Shown: piece after piece, positions 56,129 through 64,000 of the stretch
Layout of the letters: each line of letters begins with the position of its first letter
Numbering within the stretch: the first letter of the stretch is position 1
DNA from: Wenzhouxiangella sp.
Lineage (GTDB): Bacteria > Pseudomonadota > Gammaproteobacteria > Xanthomonadales > Wenzhouxiangellaceae
Assembly: GCA_007134485.1 (NCBI GenBank)
Contig: SLKT01000010.1
Location: 1 to 64,000, forward strand
DNA length: 64,000 nt
Direction: 5' to 3'
Translations under genes and position numbers: made by a program
The notes under the pieces: model-generated
The model's database searches: none
What the model was told of the DNA's origin: nothing
Seen by the model: the letters and a program-made list of their open reading frames with translations, nothing else

Positions 56129-56671
56129 ATGCAACAGTATCGTGGCACAACGATCGTTTCGGTGCGCCGGGGCAATCAGGTCGTCATTGCCGGGGACGGC
56201 CAGGTCACCCTGGGTAACACGGTCATGAAGGCCAATGCACGCAAGGTGCGCCGCCTTTACAAGAACCAGGTCATCGCCGGGTTTGCCGGCGCCACGGCCG
56301 ATGCATTCACGTTGTTCGAGCGCTTCGAGAGCAAGCTCGAAATGCATTCGGGACACCTGACCCGTGCCGCGGTGGAACTGGCCAAGGACTGGCGAACCGA
56401 TCGCCTGCTGCGCCGCCTCGAGGCCCTGCTTGCGGTGGCCGACCGCGACGCCTCGCTGATCATCTCCGGCAACGGCGATGTCATCGAGCCCGAAGAAGGC
56501 CTGATCGCGATCGGCTCGGGTGGACCGTTTGCCCAGTCAGCGGCACGCGCCCTGCTGCGACACAGCGAACTGGATGCCGAGGCAATCTGCCGTGAAGCCC
56601 TGAGCATTGCCGGCGAAATCTGCATCTACACCAATCACAACTTCACCATCGAATCACTGGAAACGAGCTGA
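56129..56671 (+). CDS. hslV: ATP-dependent protease subunit HslV
   Basis: [30 protein letters not shown]. Confidence 0.97.
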   Translation: MQQYRGTTIVSVRRGNQVVIAGDGQVTLGNTVMKANARKVRRLYKNQVIAGFAGATADAFTLFERFESKLEMHSGHLTRAAVELAKDWRTDRLLRRLEALLAVADRDASLIISGNGDVIEPEEGLIAIGSGGPFAQSAARALLRHSELDAEAICREALSIAGEICIYTNHNFTIESLETS

Positions 56672-56678
56672 GAACCTC

Positions 56679-58019
56679 ATGTCGCAGATGACCCCACGTG
56701 AAATCGTCCAGGAACTGGACAGGCACATCATTGGTCAGTCGGCCGCCAAGCGCGCCGTGGCCATTGCCTTGAGAAACCGCTGGCGGCGAATGCAGGTTGA
56801 TGAAAAGCTGCAACCCGAGATCACGCCTAAGAACATTCTGATGATCGGTCCCACCGGAGTCGGCAAGACCGAGATTGCCCGTCGCCTGGCGGCCCTGGCG
56901 CGCGCGCCGTTCGTCAAGGTCGAGGCGACCAAGTTCACCGAGGTTGGATACGTGGGCAAGGATGTCGAGTCCATCGTTCGCGACCTGGTCGAAACCGCCG
57001 TGAAAATGGTTCGCGAAGAGGCCATGAGCAAGGTGCGCTCACGGGCCGAGGATGCGGCCATCGAACGGGTCGTGGAAATCATGTTGCCGCGCCGCCAGTC
57101 ATCCGGTTTTGCCAATGCACCCGAAGAGCCGGACGATTCTCAATCGGAAACCCGTCGCAAGATTTTCGACAAGCTGGTCAATGGCGACTTCAACGATCGC
57201 GAAATCGAGATCGACATCAGCATGAATGTCGGGGTCGAGATCATGGCCCCACCGGGCATGGAGGAAATGACTAACCAGCTTCAGCAGATGTTTTCCAACA
57301 TGTCCGGCGGAAAAAAACAAAAGCGCAAGATGAAGGTCAAGGACGCCATCCCGGTGCTGATCGAGGAAGAGGCCGCGCGCATGATCAACGACGAGGAGGT
57401 CAAGCAGCAGGCCCTCAAGCGAGCCGAGGAAAGCGGAATCGTGTTCATCGATGAAATCGACAAGGTCGCTCGTCGCTCGGACTCGGGCTCGGCCGGCGAG
57501 GTGTCGCGCGAAGGAGTACAACGAGACCTGCTGCCACTGGTCGAAGGATGCACGGTCAACACGCGTTACGGTCCGATCAATACCGACCACGTGCTGTTCA
57601 TCGCCTCCGGGGCGTTTCATGTCTCCAAGCCGTCCGACCTGGTGCCCGAGCTTCAGGGCCGGTTGCCGATTCGCGTCGAGCTTCGCGCCCTTTCAGTCGA
57701 GGACTTCAAACGCATCCTGACCGAGCCGGACGCCTCCCTGACCGAACAGTATCGGGCGTTGCTGGAAACCGAGGGTATTGATCTGAGCTTCAGCGATGAT
57801 GCAATCACCCGTCTGGCCGAAATCGCCTTCGCCGTCAATGAGTCAACCGAAAACATCGGGGCGCGACGGCTGCATACCGTGATGGAGCACCTGCTCGAGG
57901 AGATATCCTATGCGGCTCCGGATCGCTCCGGGGAACAACTGTCGGTCGATGCCGAATATGTCGATCGCCACCTGAAGGAATTGTCGGACAACGAGGACCT
58001 GAGCCGATTCATACTGTAG
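56679..58019 (+). CDS. hslU: ATP-dependent protease ATPase subunit HslU
   Basis: [49 protein letters not shown]. Confidence 0.97.
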   Translation: MSQMTPREIVQELDRHIIGQSAAKRAVAIALRNRWRRMQVDEKLQPEITPKNILMIGPTGVGKTEIARRLAALARAPFVKVEATKFTEVGYVGKDVESIVRDLVETAVKMVREEAMSKVRSRAEDAAIERVVEIMLPRRQSSGFANAPEEPDDSQSETRRKIFDKLVNGDFNDREIEIDISMNVGVEIMAPPGMEEMTNQLQQMFSNMSGGKKQKRKMKVKDAIPVLIEEEAARMINDEEVKQQALKRAEESGIVFIDEIDKVARRSDSGSAGEVSREGVQRDLLPLVEGCTVNTRYGPINTDHVLFIASGAFHVSKPSDLVPELQGRLPIRVELRALSVEDFKRILTEPDASLTEQYRALLETEGIDLSFSDDAITRLAEIAFAVNESTENIGARRLHTVMEHLLEEISYAAPDRSGEQLSVDAEYVDRHLKELSDNEDLSRFIL

Positions 58020-58099
58020 GGTCGTTCATGCGAATCGGATAAACTTCCGGACACCTCGGCAGTCTTAACCCGTCACTACTGGTCGATCAACACGAACTG

Positions 58100-58924
58100 A
58101 TGTCCGAAATCCTTGCCAGCAGCCCGTCGATTACCCTGAAAAACGTCAGCATATCGCTGGGCGGGCGGATGGTGCTCGATGACTTCAGCCTGGAGATCCC
58201 TGCCGGCCAGGTGACCGCAGTGCTTGGCCCCAGTGGCGCGGGCAAGACCACCGTAATGCGCCTGATCACCGGCCAGCTCAAACCGGATTCGGGCGAGGTG
58301 TGGATCGATTCCGAACGTGTCGATCAAATGAGCGCTCGTCAATTGAATCGCTTGCGTCGAAACCTGGGCGTGTTGCTGCAGAATGGTGCCCTATTCACCG
58401 ACCTGACCTGTTTCGACAATGTTGCACTGCCGATTCGCGAACACACCGCCTTGCCCGAGCCCCTGATTCGTCGACTGGTGTTACTCAAGCTGCAGACCGT
58501 GGGGCTTCGCGGGGCGGCCGATCTGTACCCGCGTGAATTGTCCGGCGGCATGAATCGACGCATTGCCATGGCCCGGGCCATGGCGCTGGATCCGGCCATC
58601 ATGTTTTACGACGAGCCCTTTGCCGGACTGGATCCGATTTCCCTTGGTGTTGCCCGCCGCCTGATTCGCGATATCAACCAGGCCTTGCGAACAACCAGCG
58701 TTGTCATTACCCACGATGTCGGCGAAGTGGCGCATTTTGCCGATTACTGCTGCATCATTTCCGACGGCCGTGCGGTCGCCGAAGGCACCCCGGATTCCCT
58801 GTCCGACTCCAGCAATGAACTGGTTCGCCAGTTCGTCAATGGTCTGCCGGACGGCCCGGTCGCCTTTCATTACCCGGCCCGTGAACTGGCCGACGAGCTG
58901 CTCGAACAGGACTTGAGCCGATGA
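58100..58924 (+). CDS. mlaF: Phospholipid ABC transporter ATP-binding protein MlaF
   Basis: GPSGAGKTTVMRLITGQ, ELSGGMNRRIAMARAMA; mlaFEDCBA order. Confidence 0.92.
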   Translation: MSEILASSPSITLKNVSISLGGRMVLDDFSLEIPAGQVTAVLGPSGAGKTTVMRLITGQLKPDSGEVWIDSERVDQMSARQLNRLRRNLGVLLQNGALFTDLTCFDNVALPIREHTALPEPLIRRLVLLKLQTVGLRGAADLYPRELSGGMNRRIAMARAMALDPAIMFYDEPFAGLDPISLGVARRLIRDINQALRTTSVVITHDVGEVAHFADYCCIISDGRAVAEGTPDSLSDSSNELVRQFVNGLPDGPVAFHYPARELADELLEQDLSR

Positions 58925-59691
58925 GTGCTACCTCATCACCACCCGGTCGCCTGCTCAACCCGCTTCGACAACTCGGGCGTGCCGGATTGTTCCTGCTGAC
59001 CGCATTTTCGCGCATGCGCCTGACCCGTTTCCAGGCGGCCGAAACGCTGCGCCAGATCTACTTTTCCGGTGTTCGGTCGCTGGTCATCATTGTCACCGGC
59101 GGGTTCTTCGTCGGCCTGGTACTGACCTTGCAGACTTACGATACATTGTCTCGATTCGGGGCCGCGGAAGCCGTCAGCACCGTGCTGGCCCTGTCGCTGT
59201 TTCGGGAACTGGGCCCGGTGCTGACCACATTGCTGTTTGCCGGACGGGCCGGAACCTCGATCACTGCCGAGATCGGCCTGATGCGCGCCACCGAACAGCT
59301 CGATGCCCTGGATCTTATGGCCATCGATCCCATGGAACGGATTGTTCAGCCACGCCTGCTGGCCGGAATCGTGGCCGTCCCGGCGCTGGTGCTGATCTTC
59401 AATGTCTGCGCCATTCTCGGCGGCGTGGTATTTGCGGTGTTCATGATGGGCTCGGATCCCATCACGTTCTGGTCCAACATGCAGGCTACTGTCGAGTTGT
59501 GGCGTGACTTCGGACATGGCATGCTCAAGGCCGTGGCGTTCGGGTTCCTGGCCTCCTGGCTGGCAGTGTACTTCGGCTGGACTGCCCGTCCCACCAGTGA
59601 AGGCGTCGCCCTGGCGACGACCCAGACCGTGATCGCCACGGCCATCTCGGTCCTGATTCTTGATTTTGTACTGTCTGCCTTCATGCTCTAG
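58921..59691 (+). CDS. mlaE: Phospholipid ABC transporter permease MlaE
   Basis: MlaE permease motifs (LGPVLTTLLFAGRAGTSITAEIGLMRATEQLDAL). Confidence 0.95.
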   Translation: MSATSSPPGRLLNPLRQLGRAGLFLLTAFSRMRLTRFQAAETLRQIYFSGVRSLVIIVTGGFFVGLVLTLQTYDTLSRFGAAEAVSTVLALSLFRELGPVLTTLLFAGRAGTSITAEIGLMRATEQLDALDLMAIDPMERIVQPRLLAGIVAVPALVLIFNVCAILGGVVFAVFMMGSDPITFWSNMQATVELWRDFGHGMLKAVAFGFLASWLAVYFGWTARPTSEGVALATTQTVIATAISVLILDFVLSAFML

Positions 59692-59710
59692 CGCAGGAAT
59701 CAATGCAACC

Positions 59711-60172
59711 ATGAAATCTTCTCACCAGATCGAACTGACCGCTGGAATTTTCCTTCTACTGGCCATCGGCGCCCTCATCTTCCTGGCCGTCCAGGCTACT
59801 GACCGAGGCGTGGTCGCCGGCGGCGGCTACCAGGTCACGGCGTACTTTTCCAATATCGGCGGTCTCAAGCCCAAGGCACGTGTCAGCATGGGTGGGGTCT
59901 CCATCGGCATGGTCGAGAGCATCAGCCTGGATCCCGATACCCTGGAAGCGCGCGTCGTGATGCGAATTTCCGATCAGTACGACGATCTTCCCGAAGACAG
60001 CTCGGCATCGATCTTTACCGCCGGCATACTCGGCGACCAGTTTATCGGCCTTGAACCCGGAGGATCGCCGGAACCCTTGCGCGATGGCGACCGGATTCTG
60101 CTGACCAACTCCGCCCTGCAGCTTGAACAACTGATCACCCGCTACATGTTTGATAGCGAAGGAGATGACTGA
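59711..60172 (+). CDS. mlaD: Phospholipid-binding MCE protein MlaD
   Basis: N-terminal TM, MCE domain (VTAYFSNIGGLKPKARVSMGGVSIGMV). Confidence 0.94.
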   Translation: MKSSHQIELTAGIFLLLAIGALIFLAVQATDRGVVAGGGYQVTAYFSNIGGLKPKARVSMGGVSIGMVESISLDPDTLEARVVMRISDQYDDLPEDSSASIFTAGILGDQFIGLEPGGSPEPLRDGDRILLTNSALQLEQLITRYMFDSEGDD

Positions 60173-60811
60173 ATGTCGTTACGCTTGCTTTTGATTCCCC
60201 TGTTACTGGTGCTCACCGTGCCGGCGCTGGCCGACAGCGATCCGGTTGAACTGGTGCGCGCCACCACGACCGAGTTGTTCGAACTGGTCGAGGCCAACCG
60301 CGAGCAATACGAGGAAGACCCGCAACTGCTGCGCGATGAACTGGCCGAAATATTGAAGCCGCGATCGGACCTCATTCACTCGGCCCGACTGGTGCTGGGC
60401 CGCCATGGCCGTGGCCTTGAACGCGAGAAAGTCGAGGCTTTTGCCGAAGCCCTTTCGGACATGCTGATGCGTCGCTACGCCAGCGGCTTACTGGAATTTC
60501 GCAGCCGCGAACAAGTCGAGGTCCTGCCCCTGGCCGGCGACAATACCGAACGCCAGACCCGGGTTCGAACCCGAATCATCCTGGATAACCGGCAACGGAT
60601 TCCGATCGATTACGTGCTTCGCAAGCGCGATGGTGAATGGCTGGTCTTCGATGTCATTATCGAAGGCATTTCCTATGTCACCACCTTCCGCAACCAGATT
60701 GGTGAGGAAATCCGCCACGATGGCTTCGACCGCATGCTTGAACGCCTCGAGAAGGGCGATATCGAGGTGGAAGTGGACGTCGAGATCGAGTCCGAAAACG
60801 ATGCCGGCTGA
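60173..60811 (+). CDS. mlaC: Periplasmic phospholipid-binding protein MlaC
   Basis: Signal peptide, MlaC/Ttg2 domain (DPVELVRATTTELFELV...DVIIEGISYVTTFRNQI). Confidence 0.93.
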   Translation: MSLRLLLIPLLLVLTVPALADSDPVELVRATTTELFELVEANREQYEEDPQLLRDELAEILKPRSDLIHSARLVLGRHGRGLEREKVEAFAEALSDMLMRRYASGLLEFRSREQVEVLPLAGDNTERQTRVRTRIILDNRQRIPIDYVLRKRDGEWLVFDVIIEGISYVTTFRNQIGEEIRHDGFDRMLERLEKGDIEVEVDVEIESENDAG

Positions 60812-61106
60812 CTCATCGCCTCAGTTGCCCGAGCGATTGACCATGGCCGAGGTGCCGGAGGTCTATCGTGCCAGTCAGGCGCAGTTTGGCGAAGACAATA
60901 TTCCCGAGCGCATTGACCTGTCCGGCGTAAAGCGAAGTGACTCCAGCGCATTGGCGTTGCTGGTTGACTGGCAGGCAAGGGCCAGGGCTCGGGGTCGTCG
61001 GATCGAGTTTGCCAATCCGCCGCAAAGCCTGCTGGTGCTGGCCCGCCTCAGTGAGTCGGACCGTTTGCTTGGCTGGAACACAGCCAATGGCGAGGATCAG
61101 CAATGA
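60801..61106 (+). CDS. mlaB: STAS-domain protein MlaB
   Basis: RIDLSGVKRSDSSALALLVDW STAS motif; position in mla operon. Confidence 0.85.
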   Translation: MPADSSPQLPERLTMAEVPEVYRASQAQFGEDNIPERIDLSGVKRSDSSALALLVDWQARARARGRRIEFANPPQSLLVLARLSESDRLLGWNTANGEDQQ

Positions 61107-61852
61107 AACAACCCATTTCAAGAACCCTTGCCATGATCGTGCTGGTCGGCCTGATGGCCGGCTGCGCAAGCACGGCCGCCCCGCCGGAAGAACGCCACCC
61201 GGACGACCCATGGGAACCGTTCAACCGCTCGGTTCATCAATTCAACCAGGTTGCTGACCGTGCGGTGCTGCGACCTTTGGCGCTCGGCTATGACCACGTC
61301 ACGCCGGATCCGGTGCAACGTGGAATCGGCAATTTCTTTCGCAACCTGCGTTCACCGGTCATCATGGTCAACCTGTTGCTGCAAGGCCGCGGGAGCGATC
61401 TTGAAAGCGAGTTTCAACGCTTTGTCACCAATACCCTGTACGGAGTGGGCGGCGTGTTCGACGTCGCCAGCGCCGGCGGCATCGACAAACCCGAGGGCGA
61501 CTTCGGCCAGACCCTGGCAACCTGGGGATGGAGCGACAGTCGCTACCTGGTTCTGCCCTTGCTGGGTCCCTCGACCATTCGCGATAGCGTGGGTCGCGGC
61601 GTGGATACCGTCCCGGACATTGCCTGGCGACTCGCTTACCAGGAAGGCTCCTACTTTCTGGTCGGTCTGAACGTGATCCACATGCGTGCCGGCTTGCTCC
61701 CGCTGGATGCAGAAATCGCCGCCGCTTACGATGAGTACATCATGATGCGCGATGGCTGGATGCAGCGACGCAGTCACCTGATATTCGGTGAGGATGCCGA
61801 TCTGCCCGACTACGATGCCTGGCTTGAAGAAGATGACTGGGATGAGTGGTAA
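61103..61852 (+). CDS. mlaA: Outer-membrane lipoprotein MlaA (VacJ)
   Basis: Lipobox LMAGC, DPWEPFNRSVHQFNQVADRAVLRPLALGY. Confidence 0.95.
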   Translation: MKQPISRTLAMIVLVGLMAGCASTAAPPEERHPDDPWEPFNRSVHQFNQVADRAVLRPLALGYDHVTPDPVQRGIGNFFRNLRSPVIMVNLLLQGRGSDLESEFQRFVTNTLYGVGGVFDVASAGGIDKPEGDFGQTLATWGWSDSRYLVLPLLGPSTIRDSVGRGVDTVPDIAWRLAYQEGSYFLVGLNVIHMRAGLLPLDAEIAAAYDEYIMMRDGWMQRRSHLIFGEDADLPDYDAWLEEDDWDEW

Positions 61853-63930
61853 GGGCTTGATTCAGAAGCAATGACCCGGCCGCGGCCAAAATGCCATCCC
61901 TGGGCGAGGTCACAACCAACGCTTTCCAGGAATTCCAGTTCGGCAGCCGTCTGCACGCCCTCGGCCGTGACGGCCAGACCCAGCTCACGCGCCATCGCCA
62001 CGATCGCCTTGACGATCGCAGCGTTCTCCCGCACCCGATTCACATCACGCACAAAGCTTTGATCAATCTTCAATCGTTGAATCGGCACCTTGCGAAGATA
62101 GGCCAATGAGGAGTAGCCGCTGCCGAAATCATCGATTGCCAGGCTCACCCCGTACTCGCGCAAGCGTTCGATCTGGCGCAAGGCCTGGGCATTCTCCTCC
62201 ATGAATACCCGTTCGGTGATTTCGACCTCCAGGCGCGTCGGAGCCAGTCCACAGCCTTTGGCCATGGCCACCAGCTTTTCGGCAAAACCTGAATCACAAA
62301 GTTGAACCGGCGCCACATTGATCGACAGCATCCTGTCGACATCTCCAGCCACTGCGAGCATGGCCTTGCGATAGACCTGGGCGCCAAGTGGGGCGATCAA
62401 ACCACGCGACTCGGCCAGACCGATGAACTGCTCGGGATCGATCCAGCCGTCTTCGTCATGGTGCCATCGGGCCAGCGCCTCATAACCGCGGATTCGTCCA
62501 CTGCCAACCTCCACAATCGGCTGCAGGGCTACTTGCAACTTTTCAGTTTCGATGGCCGAGCGCAGTTCGGTTTCCAGATAGCGTCGGGCCATCGCCGAAG
62601 CAGTCAGCTCGGGCGTGTAACGAGCCCATGATCCAGGTCCGTTTGCCTTGGCCCGGTACACGGCCGCATCGGCATGCCGCATCAGATCCTCGCCGGTCTT
62701 CCCATCGTCCGGAAACAGGCTGACTCCAACCGACCCAGTGACCGTGACCACCCGGCGATCCAGTTCCAGTGGCGATTCCAGTACTGCGCACAGTCGTTCG
62801 GCCAGCACCCCTGCCCTGCGCGCGGCTTCCGGGCCTTCCATCAAAACCAGGAATTCGTCTCCCCCCAGTCGGCCGATCGTGCCCTTGTCGCCGACACAGT
62901 CCGACAGACGTGAGGCCAGTTGAGCCAGTAGTCGATCGCCCGTGGTATGGCCCCAGGCATCGTTGATATCCTTGAAGTTATCGAGGTCCAGGTGCAGGAT
63001 TGCCAGTCCATTTCCAACCACTGAAACATCCGATATCCGTTCCTCGAGCAGAATCTGAAGCATGGTGCGATTAGGCATCCCGGTCAGCGAATCGTTGTAG
63101 GCCAGCCGGGTCAGCTCATCCTCCATGCGGCGACGCTCGGTAATCAGCCGAGCAAAGCCATGCCAGATCACTGCCCCATCCGATTGTCGTTCCGGGGTCG
63201 ATTCGACCTCGATCCACTCGGAATGCTGTTCGCTTCCGCCGGGCGGACACATCCGGAATTGCTGGTGAAAGGGGCTCAAGTCACGCGCGCTAACCTCAAC
63301 CGCCCGCATGACTCGCTGCAGATCCGGTTCGAATACCCGGTCGAAAAGGGCCTTGGCATCATGCTCCACATCCTCCTGACGAACGCCGAGTACCTCGTAG
63401 AGCTTTTCACTGGCAAATGGCATGCTGAGTCGGCGATCTTGCTGATCCAGCCGGAGCTGATAAATCACGCCGGGTACATGGGCGGCCAGGTGACGCAATT
63501 GCTGGGCCTGTTCGGCCCGTGCCTGCTGAGCCTGCTTGAGGCGACTGCTGTCCAGACCAAGTCCCGCGACACAGCTGCGTCCGTTAATCTCCAGCAGGCG
63601 GCCGTGGTAACTGAACGACTGGGTCGTACCATAGCGGGTCAGTAATGGCGCCTCGAATGAGGCATGGCCCTCCTTGTGCACCTTGTCCAGGTTGTCTCTG
63701 AGCGTCTGTTGCCATTCGACAGGGAACAAATCCAGAGGGTCCATTCCAGCCAGCTCCTCGGACGAATAACCGGTAATTCGTTCAAAGTTGGCATTCCAGT
63801 GAAGAAACCGCCCATGGTCATCGAGCAGGTAGTAAATGCCGGGCAGGCAATCAATGACAGCCCTTGCAAATGCCGGGTACCAGTCATTGTCTTGCATGAT
63901 TCCGGCAGCGGTATCTGATTGACTGGTCAA
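61810..63930 (-). CDS. PAS/GGDEF/EAL domain cyclic-di-GMP protein
   Basis: PAS (YYLLDDHGRFLHWNANFERITGYSSEEL), RLGGDEFLVLME, YEALARWHHDEDG, DDFGSGYSSL. Confidence 0.95.
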   Translation of the reverse strand: MTSQSDTAAGIMQDNDWYPAFARAVIDCLPGIYYLLDDHGRFLHWNANFERITGYSSEELAGMDPLDLFPVEWQQTLRDNLDKVHKEGHASFEAPLLTRYGTTQSFSYHGRLLEINGRSCVAGLGLDSSRLKQAQQARAEQAQQLRHLAAHVPGVIYQLRLDQQDRRLSMPFASEKLYEVLGVRQEDVEHDAKALFDRVFEPDLQRVMRAVEVSARDLSPFHQQFRMCPPGGSEQHSEWIEVESTPERQSDGAVIWHGFARLITERRRMEDELTRLAYNDSLTGMPNRTMLQILLEERISDVSVVGNGLAILHLDLDNFKDINDAWGHTTGDRLLAQLASRLSDCVGDKGTIGRLGGDEFLVLMEGPEAARRAGVLAERLCAVLESPLELDRRVVTVTGSVGVSLFPDDGKTGEDLMRHADAAVYRAKANGPGSWARYTPELTASAMARRYLETELRSAIETEKLQVALQPIVEVGSGRIRGYEALARWHHDEDGWIDPEQFIGLAESRGLIAPLGAQVYRKAMLAVAGDVDRMLSINVAPVQLCDSGFAEKLVAMAKGCGLAPTRLEVEITERVFMEENAQALRQIERLREYGVSLAIDDFGSGYSSLAYLRKVPIQRLKIDQSFVRDVNRVRENAAIVKAIVAMARELGLAVTAEGVQTAAELEFLESVGCDLAQGWHFGRGRVIASESSPYHSSQSSSSSQAS

Positions 63931-64000
63931 ATGAAATGGCCCCGGGTTGCAATGCGAATCCGGGACATAAGAACATCCCGAACCTCCTGATTCAGAAGCC

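Overview
High-GC, densely coded gammaproteobacterial chromosome segment. Gene content suggests a Wenzhouxiangella/Xanthomonadales/Chromatiales-like host, but this is inference. Housekeeping blocks: pilD end, response regulator, rho-trxA-rhlB, gspCDEF, ftsEX, hemC/D/X/Y with an AlgR-type regulator, lptM-dapF-DUF484-xerC-hslVU, mlaFEDCBA, typA and a tRNA-Ser. More unusual content: (1) a mevalonate-pathway operon with a class II HMG-CoA reductase fused to mevalonate kinase; (2) a seven-gene, translationally coupled lipid-modification operon (desaturase, FAD oxidoreductase, DUF1365, CFA synthase, DUF2878, a second CFA-like methyltransferase) that ends in a sensor histidine kinase; (3) a TetR-controlled beta-oxidation operon; (4) a convergent ECF sigma / Ser-Thr kinase pair. 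No CRISPR array, transposase or prophage was seen. The least explained signal is a set of at least nine short-period (7, 8 or 9 bp) tandem arrays between genes. Many have the form GGG+N4 and are often arranged as inverted arms. Two of them form the C-terminal tails of XerC and an enoyl-CoA hydratase. Two further dispersed hairpin repeat families (GTAGGtCGG..CCGACGG and a roughly 50-bp GC-rich repeat) are also present. No database search was run; product calls come from motif recognition in the translated ORFs.
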